Part shown: positions 1 through 6,204 of the stretch, in pieces
How positions within the stretch are numbered: position 1 is the stretch's first letter
How the letters are laid out: every line of letters begins with the position of its first letter
Source: Sulfurimonas sp.
Lineage (GTDB): Bacteria; Campylobacterota; Campylobacteria; Campylobacterales; Sulfurimonadaceae
Assembly: GCA_021107375.1 (NCBI GenBank)
Contig: JAIOSY010000188.1
Location: 1-8,159, forward strand
Length of the DNA: 8,159 nt
Direction: 5' to 3'
The notes under the pieces: model-generated
What the model saw: the letters and a program-made list of their open reading frames with translations, nothing else
Database searches by the model: none
What the model was told of the DNA's origin: nothing
Position numbers and translations under genes: made by a program

Positions 1-454
1 AAGCATCATATCGCTCATCACCATTTATCGCAATCAAACATACAATATTTGGAGATTTTTTATCAACTGTCACACCCTGTTGTACAACTTCTGCTGGAAG
101 AGATGATGATGCAGTGGAAACTTTATTTTGGACATCAACTGCACCTATATCTATATCATAACCGGGTTCAAAGTAGATGTTTATACTTGAACTTCCACTA
201 GAACTTGATGATGAATCCATATAGATTACACCCTTGATACCATTTAGTTTATCTTCTAAAACTCTAGTTACTGTGTTTTCAACAACAAAGGCATTTGCAC
301 CTGTATAGTTAGCACTAACATTTACAGTAGGAGGTGCAACATCTGGAAATTCTGATACGGGAAGAACAAATAGTGAAACAGTTCCCGAAACGATAATAAT
401 CAAAGATATTACAATAGCAAGTATAGGTCTTTTAATAAAAGTTACTGAAAACAT
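1..454 (-). CDS. RND efflux pump inner-membrane permease, HAE1/AcrB family (N-terminal part, runs off left edge)
   Basis: This partial gene gives 151 codons, from an ATG at 454-452 to the window edge; a full pump would be about 1,000-1,050 residues. The product starts MFSVTFIKRPILAIVI, the classic N-terminus of AcrB/MexB-type transporters: a short amphipathic start, the F-I-x-R-P motif, then TM1 (about residues 10-30) ending at L-P-V-S-E-F-P. After it come the conserved A-P-P-x-V-x-V-S-A-x-Y-x-G-A motif (about 40-53) and the start of the porter domain (V-x-x-x-V-T-x-V-x-E, then Y-M-D and a Ser-rich stretch at 79-90, equivalent to the Y-M-S-S region of AcrB). The family exports drugs, dyes or lipophilic compounds by proton antiport as a trimer, with an adaptor and a TolC-type channel. 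The gene begins 3 bases after the adaptor stop with only a weak purine-rich ribosome site, so translational coupling is likely. The substrate cannot be told from this part. Confidence 0.93.
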   Translation of the reverse strand, partial: MFSVTFIKRPILAIVISLIIIVSGTVSLFVLPVSEFPDVAPPTVNVSANYTGANAFVVENTVTRVLEDKLNGIKGVIYMDSSSSSSGSSSINIYFEPGYDIDIGAVDVQNKVSTASSSLPAEVVQQGVTVDKKSPNIVCLIAINGDERYDA

Positions 455-457
455 AGT

Positions 458-1630
458 TTATTTCTTTGTTGGAACTAGATTGTTTGTTTTTAAGATAGCT
501 TTAATTCCATGAGTTGAAGTAACATCAGTTGTTGAGAGTTTTCTTCCCTCTTTTACTTTAACTAAAGAAGATATTATAACTTTATCTCCATCTTTAAGTC
601 CACTCTCAACACTTACATAAAGTCTTTGAGAATAGCCAGTTTTTATATCTACTCTTTTTGCTTGTTCTTTTTCATCTACTATATATACAAATTTACCTAG
701 TTGATCAGAAAAAATCACTTCAGGTGGAATCATCAAAAATTTGTATTTGTCATTTATAAAAATATTTACATAAACAAAAGTACCAGATAAAACCTTGGCA
801 TGTGGATTTTTTATAGTAGCACGCATAGAGATAGTTGAAGTTAGTGAATCAACTCTGTTATCTGCAAAATCAACAAAACCATCTAGTCTAATATCTTCCA
901 TACTTCCATTTACTTCTATATAAGCGTCAGGATGTTCTTTATTTCTGTATTTTTGAAATAATCTAGCATCATCTTGTGAGGGTGAAAAGTAGGCGTAGAT
1001 AGGGTCAACTTTTGTGATGGTTGTAAGTAGTGTTGATTCACCTTGACCAACTAAATTTCCAACATCCACATGCCGAGCACTAACTCTTCCTGAGATTGGT
1101 GCTTTTATGATTGTATAACTTAACTCTAATTTAGCTCTATTTATCTCAGCTATATCTCCTTGTATAGCAGCTTCAAGTCCAGCTTTTTGTGCCTCGTATT
1201 GTTCAAGCGTTGCGCGAGGTGCTAAACCCTCTTCAACTAAAGGTTTATATCTCGCAACATCAGCAAGGGAGAGTTTTAGTGAAGCTTCATCTTGAGCTTT
1301 TTTAGCTTTTGTGGCATTTAGTGAAGCTAAATATTTAGCTTGTTCTATCTTAAATAGTTTTTGACCTTTTTCTACTTTTTGCCCATCTTTAAAGTAAATC
1401 TCTTGAAGTATCCCTGAAACTCTAGCACGAACTTCTTGTGAACTACTAGCCTTAGTTGTTCCTGTATATTGTTTCCAGATAGGGGTAGCTTCTTTTTTAA
1501 CTGTAATGGTGTTTACTGCAAGTGGTGGAATTTCTCTTTTAATCTGCTTTGGTTTTTCATCGGAGCATCCTACAAGTAAAATCAGAGATGAAAAAATAAC
1601 GCTATTTAATACTTTTTTATAATGATTCAT
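458..1630 (-). CDS. RND efflux periplasmic adaptor (membrane fusion protein) lipoprotein, AcrA/MexA family
   Basis: This is the 390-residue periplasmic adaptor that bridges the RND pump to an outer-membrane channel. The N-terminus is a lipoprotein signal: basic start, hydrophobic core at 11-20 and lipobox L19-V-G-C22, so Cys22 should be lipidated. The two halves of the lipoyl/barrel-sandwich domain lie at about 65-100 (V-R-A-R-V-S-G-I-L, then D-G-Q-x-V-x-K-G-Q-x-L-F-x-I) and 168-205 (L-S-Y-T-I-I-x-A-P-I-S-G-R-V). An alpha-helical hairpin lies between them (about 100-168), followed by the beta-barrel (about 207-290) and the membrane-proximal domain (about 295-375, from I-P-P-E-V-I). Length and order are normal for an HAE1 adaptor. 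The ATG at 1630 is supported by AGGA on the minus strand (1641-1638) with 7 bases between. It is the first gene of the operon with the RND permease. No TolC-type gene lies in the window. Confidence 0.93.
   Translation of the reverse strand: MNHYKKVLNSVIFSSLILLVGCSDEKPKQIKREIPPLAVNTITVKKEATPIWKQYTGTTKASSSQEVRARVSGILQEIYFKDGQKVEKGQKLFKIEQAKYLASLNATKAKKAQDEASLKLSLADVARYKPLVEEGLAPRATLEQYEAQKAGLEAAIQGDIAEINRAKLELSYTIIKAPISGRVSARHVDVGNLVGQGESTLLTTITKVDPIYAYFSPSQDDARLFQKYRNKEHPDAYIEVNGSMEDIRLDGFVDFADNRVDSLTSTISMRATIKNPHAKVLSGTFVYVNIFINDKYKFLMIPPEVIFSDQLGKFVYIVDEKEQAKRVDIKTGYSQRLYVSVESGLKDGDKVIISSLVKVKEGRKLSTTDVTSTHGIKAILKTNNLVPTKK
795..804 (+). repeat. Dispersed 10-mer TTGGCATGTG, copy inside the adaptor gene
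   Basis: This exact copy is on the plus strand, opposite the adaptor coding strand, which reads it as His-Ala-Lys (residues 277-279). It is followed by G and A, as are the copies at 1068 and 6315. Confidence 0.6.
1068..1077 (-). repeat. Dispersed 10-mer, one-mismatch copy TCGGCATGTG
   Basis: The minus strand reads TCGGCATGTGGA, one base different from the exact 10-mer and with the same GA following. In the adaptor it encodes Arg-His-Val-Asp (residues 186-189). Confidence 0.4.
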
Positions 1631-1637
1631 ATATTTA

Positions 1638-1641
1638 TCCT
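1638..1641 (-). promoter_or_regulatory. Ribosome binding site of the efflux adaptor gene
   Basis: On the minus strand the sequence TAGGAT sits just upstream of the adaptor start, with the AGGA core 7 bases from the ATG at 1630. It is a good Shine-Dalgarno match in a very AT-rich leader and supports the chosen start. Confidence 0.7.
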
Positions 1642-1655
1642 AAAAAAATTAAATT

Positions 1656-1661
1656 ATTCTA
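1656..1661 (-). promoter_or_regulatory. Candidate -10 element driving the efflux operon
   Basis: The minus strand reads TAGAAT (5 of 6 matches to TATAAT) about 25 bases upstream of the adaptor ATG, preceded by long T-rich runs. In Campylobacterota the main sigma-70 promoters usually have a clear -10 and T-rich upstream DNA rather than a -35 box, and this fits. Transcription would start near 1649. The assignment is a pattern match only. Confidence 0.35.
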
Positions 1662-1683
1662 CCCAAAAAAATCTAAAAATATC

Positions 1684-1693
1684 TTGGCATGTG
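1684..1693 (+). repeat. Dispersed 10-mer TTGGCATGTG, intergenic copy
   Basis: This exact copy lies in the middle of the divergent intergenic region, between the two candidate promoters. It shares a longer 15-base match (ATATCTTGGCATGTG) with the copy at 6315. It could act as an operator here, but copies inside genes make a purely regulatory role less likely. Confidence 0.6.
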
Positions 1694-1724
1694 AGGTTTA
1701 ATATACAGTTAATTTATAAAAATG

Positions 1725-1730
1725 TAGAAT
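1725..1730 (+). promoter_or_regulatory. Candidate -10 element driving the signalling operon
   Basis: TAGAAT lies on the plus strand 33 bases before the ATG of the repeat-protein gene and is directly preceded by TG. No convincing -35 box lies at the usual distance, but the upstream stretch is AT-rich. It mirrors the TAGAAT of the divergent promoter. TATAAA at 1715-1720 is an alternative -10. Confidence 0.35.
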
Positions 1731-1751
1731 AAAGAGTATGGACATTTTAAA

Positions 1752-1755
1752 AGGA
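1752..1755 (+). promoter_or_regulatory. Ribosome binding site of the repeat-protein gene
   Basis: AAGGAT contains the AGGA core, 8 bases before the ATG at 1764. A competing ATG at 1760 is in another frame and hits a stop after roughly two dozen codons. The spacing and the signal peptide encoded from 1764 both favour the 1764 start. Confidence 0.7.
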
Positions 1756-1763
1756 TATTATGA

Positions 1764-2672
1764 ATGAAAAAAATAATTTTACTACTTATTCTAACTTTTG
1801 GTTTATCAGCCAAAACAATCACCCCAAATGAAGTTTACTCGCAAGTTATGCTTATGTCAGACGAGATACATTTTTTACTAAAACATTATGGTATTAAACA
1901 TGACCATGATGGGATTATAAAAAGAACACATTTAACAACAAGAGTAAAAGTTAGAAATAGTTGGCAAATAAGTTATGAGATACTTATTAAAATAAATATA
2001 CTTAGAGAGGTTCATGGTTTGGTTATTATAGAACCCTCAAATATACCACCTGTTTTAAATATCAAACCAGAGTTGATGTTTGAGCAAACTCAAAGAATTT
2101 TATCAGAGTTACAGATTTTTAAAATACGAGAGGGGATTAAAAGTCCAAAGTTTAAAAAACAAATATATAAAAATAAAACACCAACTGATGTTTCTAAGGG
2201 ATTACTTCACATCTCTAAAAGTTTTGATGAGTTAAATGGAGCTACTTTTACTTCATCTTTTGTTTTTGGAGAACAGATGAGGATTTATGATGATATAACA
2301 CTTATCTTACAAGATTTTCGTATTAAAGATAAAACTATCCCTAAAGCAAAAAAAACTATGGCAGTTTCTGAAGATACTTTTGATGAGTGTATGAATATTT
2401 TAGAAAAAATAAAACAACTTCAAATAGCTGCTGGTATAGATTTTGTAGATTTTAGTGAGTTTAAAAAGGGTAATGAAACCCCAAGTGATGTTTTTACTAT
2501 CACTCAGATGATAATAGCAGAACTTCAAACTATAAAAGCATATCTGGGGATAGATTCTATTACCCCCGCAGCGACTAAATACAAGACTAAAGAACCATCA
2601 GAAGTTTTACAGTTAGCTAGTTGGAATTTTCGAAAATTAGGATTAATCAATTCATTAAGTAAAGGTAAATAG
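1764..2672 (+). CDS. Secreted all-helical repeat protein of unknown function, first gene of the kinase operon
   Basis: I do not recognise a named family for this 302-residue protein. It starts with a signal peptide (K2-K3, hydrophobic 4-13, likely cleavage after A16 in G-L-S-A), so it should be periplasmic; no lipobox or other membrane segment is seen. The mature part looks mostly helical and is built from degenerate units of about 37 residues. Each unit opens with a helix-capping T-P-x-[DE]-V (T20-V24, T139-V143, T239-V243, E277-V281) and ends with G-I (G43, G124, G224, G262). The distance from the Pro to the Gly is exactly 22 residues in three units (P21-G43, P102-G124, P240-G262). Only one base separates it from the kinase gene, so the two are probably co-translated. 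A role as ligand-binding partner or modulator of the kinase sensor is inference from context. The single Cys (209) argues against disulfides. Confidence 0.85.
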   Translation: MKKIILLLILTFGLSAKTITPNEVYSQVMLMSDEIHFLLKHYGIKHDHDGIIKRTHLTTRVKVRNSWQISYEILIKINILREVHGLVIIEPSNIPPVLNIKPELMFEQTQRILSELQIFKIREGIKSPKFKKQIYKNKTPTDVSKGLLHISKSFDELNGATFTSSFVFGEQMRIYDDITLILQDFRIKDKTIPKAKKTMAVSEDTFDECMNILEKIKQLQIAAGIDFVDFSEFKKGNETPSDVFTITQMIIAELQTIKAYLGIDSITPAATKYKTKEPSEVLQLASWNFRKLGLINSLSKGK

Positions 2673-2673
2673 T

Positions 2674-5600
2674 ATGAATATGAATTTGTCAGTTAAAAGT
2701 AAAATATTTACTCTTTTTATTCTTGTAATTGTTATAGCTGTGAGTGCTGTTGGTTGGTTTGGTTTTAAAAGTGCTAAAGAGTCCTATGTAAAGTCAGCCA
2801 TTTCTATAAATATGGGGGAAACGCATGCCCTCTCTAGTGAAATAGAGGGAGTTCTTGGAACTATACCTGATGATGTGTCTTATAACTCTAATTTTTATGC
2901 TTTAGAGAAGCTTCTTATTTGGGAGGATTTACAAGATAAAAGAAAGATGAAACATTGGAGAAATGTTTATACATCAGCTTTAAAAGATTATATTCTTAAT
3001 AAAAAACTTTATTATCAACTTCGAATTTTAGATGTAAATGGAAATGAAAAGATACTTCTTAAGTATGATGAAAAAACCCATAAAATTATTGAAACCCCTA
3101 AAGATAAGCTTAGAAATAAAGCACATAGAAATTATTTTAAAAAAGCTATAAATATAAAAAAAGGTGAATTTTATATCTCTGCTATGAATTTAAATATTGA
3201 AAAAGGGATAATTGAAAAACCATATGTGCCAGTTGTTCGTTACTCAACACCTCTTGTAGATGAAAATGGAGAAAAAAAAGGGGTAATAGTTTTAAATTTT
3301 AATGCTAATTATATTTTAGATGAGATAGCAACTGCAAAAGCTATGGATGAGACAGGAGAATTTCAAAAATATTATCTTATTAATGAGTCAGGAGATTATC
3401 TTTTTAATATGGATAAGTCTAAAAGATGGGGTTTTCAACTAGGAACTGAATATAACTTTAAAAAAGATTATCCAAATATTATAAATGAGTTTGAGGGTAA
3501 AGATGAAAATACTTTTAGAAAAAATAATAAAATATTTTCCATGCATAAAATTTATCCGGATAAAATAAATAATTCACATAGATTTTGGTATCTTGTAACT
3601 GAGATTGATGAAGATAGTGCACTTGCCTCTTTAGATAGTTTTGTAAATATGTTTATTTTTATTTTATTTATTGTTCTTAGTTTAGGTTTGTATCTTATAA
3701 ACTGGTATATATCAAAACTAATGAATCCTTTAACTCAAGTAACATCCCAGCTAAAAGCACTCTCAAAAGGGGAGATAAAAAAAGAGGATATAGATTACAA
3801 ATCAAATGATGAGATAGGGCAGATAGTACGCTCTACTATTATTTTGGTTGATGCTATTGAGACAACAATTAAACAAGCAAATGCAGTAGCTAATGGTAAT
3901 TTCTCAAAAGAGATACAACTTCTTGGTAAAAATGACTCTTTAGGTCTTGCTATTAAAGAGATGACATTAAGATTAAAAGAGATAACTATGTTATCAACGA
4001 GTCTTGCAAGTGGAAATTATGATGTTAATATAATAGCAAAAAGTAGTGATGATAAACTTGGATTAGCACTTATTGAAATGGTTAAGTATCTTGAGACTAT
4101 TACAAATGTTGCTGAGTCTATTGCTCTTGGTAACTTAAATGTTAAGTATAAAGCTAAGGGCAATGATGATAGATTAGGTCGTGCGATACTGCAAATGATA
4201 AAATACTTAAGAACTATTTTAAAACAATCAAATGCAATCTCAAAAGAGGACTTTAGCAACTCTATTGAAGTAAAATCAAGTAATGATGAACTAGGACTTG
4301 CAATTATAGCTATGACAAATATGCTAAGAGATTCAAGTATCCAAAATAAAAATGAGGTATATTTTAACGAGGGTATAGGTGAGTTTAGTGATAAAATAAC
4401 TGGTATAAATGATATTGTTAAACTCTCAAAAGAAGCTATAACTACTATGAGTCGTTATGTTGATGCTAGTAGTGGAGTTTTATATACTTTTAACAAAGAA
4501 AAAGAGGAGTTAAATCTTATCTCTTCATTTGCTTATATATCTCGTGATAGTTTATCAAACAAGTTTAAACTTGGTGAGGGTGTGATTGGTCAAGTTGCTT
4601 TAGAGAGAGAACCAATTTTACTTAAAAATATCAAAACAGATGAATTTGATGTACAAACGGGAACTACACTTTCAACTCCAAAAGAGGTATATACTTTTCC
4701 TTTAATGCATGAAGGGGAGCTTTATGGTGTAGCTGAGATAATGAGTTTTTCAGAATTTACTAAAATTCATAAAGACTATTTAGCAAAAAGTTCTTTAGTT
4801 TTTGCAGCTGCACTTCATACAGCAAATCAAAATACTCAGATAAAAGCACTTTTTGAAAAATCTCAAGAGGCTTATGAGGAACTTCAAACACAGAGTGAAG
4901 AGCTTCAAGAATCAAATGTTCAGATGGAAGAGCAACAACAACAACTTACACTTCAATCTCAAGAACTACAAAATAAAAATGAAACTCTTGCACATGCCAA
5001 AGAGGAGATTGACCAAAGAGCAGAAGAGTTGGAAAAAGCTTCAAAATATAAAAGTGAATTTTTGGCAAATATGAGTCATGAACTAAGAACACCATTGAAT
5101 TCAATTATTTTATTATCTAAGTTACTTAGTAGAAATCAAAATAATACACTGAGTTCTAAAGATATAGAAAAATCAGAGGTTATCCATAGAGCAGGTAATG
5201 ATTTACTTCTTCTTATTAATGATATATTAGATTTAAGTAAAATAGAATCTGGAAATATGGAACTGATTTATGAAGATATTCAAACAAGTGAAATTATGGA
5301 AGAGATTCAAGGTCTTTTTGGTGCAGTTGCTGAAGATAAAAAACTAAATTTTGTTGTGCTTGGTGAGTATAAACGACCATTTGCTACAGATAAATTAAAA
5401 CTTTTACAAGTGTTAAAAAATCTTTTAAGTAACTCTTTTAAATTTACAAAAGATGGTACTGTTTCTTTAGAGATGTATGAAGATGAAGACTGTCTAAAAA
5501 TTATTGTTAAAGATACTGGTATAGGTATTCCTTCTAATAAATTAGAAACTATTTTTGAAGCATTTAAACAAGTTGATGGAAGTATAAGCAGAGAGTTTGG

Positions 5601-6204
5601 AGGGACAGGTTTAGGACTTTCTATTACTAGGACTATTGTTGATTTAATGAATGGCAATATATCTGTAGAGAGCCAAAAGGGCAAAGGAACATCTTTTATT
5701 GTATCTTTACCGATAGTAAGTTCTGATAAAGTTGAGGTTGAGGTTAAAGAACCAGAGATAGTTCAAACTCAAGAGATACAAACAACTTTTATGCTTCAAG
5801 ATGAAGATACAAATAACTTAAATGCAAATGAACTAAGTGGCAAAAATATACTTATTGTTGATGATGATAGTAGAAATATATTTACTTTAACTTCAACTAT
5901 TGAAAGTACAGGTGCAGAAGTTTTTAGTGCTTTTAATGGCAAAGAAGCTTTAGAAGTTTTAGAAGAAGATAATAAAATTGATTTAATTTTGATGGATATT
6001 ATGATGCCTGTTATGGATGGTTTATCAGCGATGAAAAAGATAAGAGAAAATGAAAATTTTAAAGATATTCCAATCATTGCAATAACTGCAAAAACGATGC
6101 CTGAAGATAAACAAAAATGTTTAGATTACGGTGCAGATGATTATTTGGCAAAACCATTAGAGCACAACTCTTTAATCTATATGATAAAGGCTTGGATTAA
6201 ATAG
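2674..6204 (+). CDS. Membrane-bound hybrid sensor histidine kinase: Cache-like sensor, five HAMP-type units, GAF, coiled coil, HisKA, HATPase, REC
   Basis: This 1176-residue hybrid kinase has TM1 (about 10-32), a periplasmic sensor of about 290 residues (33-322) and TM2 (about 324-346). The sensor is Cache-like: L-R-I-L-D-V-N-G at 116-123, F-Y-I-S-A-M-N-L-N near 166-174, R-Y-S-T-P-L at 189-194. Five HAMP-type units follow (about 347-558), then a GAF domain (about 565-716; G-E-G-V-I-G-Q at 634-640) and a Gln/Glu-rich coiled coil (717-795). The HisKA H-box is S-H-E-L-R-T-P-L-N with phospho-acceptor His802. The ATPase has its N-box at N916/N920, D-T-G-I-G-I-P at 947-953 and G-G-T-G-L-G at 976-981. 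The C-terminal receiver has D1063-D1065, phospho-acceptor Asp1108, T1138 and K1160. All catalytic residues are present. No Hpt domain is seen, so the output partner is unknown; the response regulator two genes downstream is a candidate. AAGG at 2662-2665 supports the first ATG over the one at 2680. Confidence 0.95.
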   Translation: MNMNLSVKSKIFTLFILVIVIAVSAVGWFGFKSAKESYVKSAISINMGETHALSSEIEGVLGTIPDDVSYNSNFYALEKLLIWEDLQDKRKMKHWRNVYTSALKDYILNKKLYYQLRILDVNGNEKILLKYDEKTHKIIETPKDKLRNKAHRNYFKKAINIKKGEFYISAMNLNIEKGIIEKPYVPVVRYSTPLVDENGEKKGVIVLNFNANYILDEIATAKAMDETGEFQKYYLINESGDYLFNMDKSKRWGFQLGTEYNFKKDYPNIINEFEGKDENTFRKNNKIFSMHKIYPDKINNSHRFWYLVTEIDEDSALASLDSFVNMFIFILFIVLSLGLYLINWYISKLMNPLTQVTSQLKALSKGEIKKEDIDYKSNDEIGQIVRSTIILVDAIETTIKQANAVANGNFSKEIQLLGKNDSLGLAIKEMTLRLKEITMLSTSLASGNYDVNIIAKSSDDKLGLALIEMVKYLETITNVAESIALGNLNVKYKAKGNDDRLGRAILQMIKYLRTILKQSNAISKEDFSNSIEVKSSNDELGLAIIAMTNMLRDSSIQNKNEVYFNEGIGEFSDKITGINDIVKLSKEAITTMSRYVDASSGVLYTFNKEKEELNLISSFAYISRDSLSNKFKLGEGVIGQVALEREPILLKNIKTDEFDVQTGTTLSTPKEVYTFPLMHEGELYGVAEIMSFSEFTKIHKDYLAKSSLVFAAALHTANQNTQIKALFEKSQEAYEELQTQSEELQESNVQMEEQQQQLTLQSQELQNKNETLAHAKEEIDQRAEELEKASKYKSEFLANMSHELRTPLNSIILLSKLLSRNQNNTLSSKDIEKSEVIHRAGNDLLLLINDILDLSKIESGNMELIYEDIQTSEIMEEIQGLFGAVAEDKKLNFVVLGEYKRPFATDKLKLLQVLKNLLSNSFKFTKDGTVSLEMYEDEDCLKIIVKDTGIGIPSNKLETIFEAFKQVDGSISREFGGTGLGLSITRTIVDLMNGNISVESQKGKGTSFIVSLPIVSSDKVEVEVKEPEIVQTQEIQTTFMLQDEDTNNLNANELSGKNILIVDDDSRNIFTLTSTIESTGAEVFSAFNGKEALEVLEEDNKIDLILMDIMMPVMDGLSAMKKIRENENFKDIPIIAITAKTMPEDKQKCLDYGADDYLAKPLEHNSLIYMIKAWIK
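3880..4347 (+). repeat. Four tandem 117-bp (39-residue) HAMP-type units inside the kinase gene
   Basis: Residues 403-558 of the kinase fall into four 39-residue units after the membrane-proximal HAMP. Landmark positions repeat exactly: the G-N turn at G408, G447, G486 (E525-D in the last), the D-x-L-G motif at G424, G463, G502, G541, then M430, M469, M508, M547 and L434, L473, L512, L551. The first HAMP, with its D-E-I-G glycine at 382, is offset by 42 residues. HAMP units pass conformational signals between helices; the protein identity between units is moderate, so this is old duplication, not a fresh DNA repeat. Confidence 0.85.
4876..5031 (+). other. Kinase coiled coil with Glu/Gln pairs every seven residues (possible methylation helix)
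   Basis: Residues 735-786 of the kinase form a continuous coiled coil between GAF and HisKA. Pairs of Glu/Gln stand at 735/736, 742/743, 756/757, 763/764, 777/778 and 784/785, each followed by Leu or Ile, so they share one heptad register. MCP methylation helices place their modified Glu/Gln pairs in the same way. Since a CheB/CheR fusion follows directly, this is the most likely substrate segment, but methylation itself is inference. Confidence 0.45.
4991..5000 (-). repeat. Dispersed 10-mer TTGGCATGTG, copy inside the kinase gene
   Basis: This exact copy is on the minus strand; the coding strand reads CACATGCCAA, giving Ala-His-Ala-Lys (residues 773-776). It lies in the Glu/Gln-rich coiled coil, where A-H-A-K stands out from the surrounding acidic heptads. 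Confidence 0.6.

Noticed and set aside
1684..1700. Possible sigma-54 promoter (TTGGCAT with downstream TTTA)
   Set aside because: The -24 GG is present, but the required GC at the -12 position, ten bases on, is TT. The same word also occurs inside genes.
1760..1762. ATG four bases before the repeat-protein start
   Set aside because: It is in a different frame, reaching a stop after roughly two dozen codons without a plausible product; the 1764 start gives a signal peptide.
1631..1763. Small RNA or riboswitch in the divergent intergenic region
   Set aside because: The region is short and A/T-rich, with no strong hairpin or terminator visible and too little leader on either side for a riboswitch.
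4017..4259. Minus-strand open frame opposite the HAMP array
   Set aside because: It is antisense to a well-supported domain and has no ribosome site or recognisable protein; it arises from the repeat-rich codons of the kinase.
4853..5074. Plus-strand open frame of 73 codons within the coiled coil
   Set aside because: It is an out-of-frame reading of the Gln/Glu-rich segment, giving a Lys/Asn-rich peptide with no features.
5307..5684. Minus-strand open frame opposite the ATPase domain
   Set aside because: It is a shadow of the conserved HATPase coding sequence, with no independent support.
5796..6077. Minus-strand open frame opposite the receiver domain
   Set aside because: It is a Ser/Leu-rich shadow of an AT-rich coding strand.
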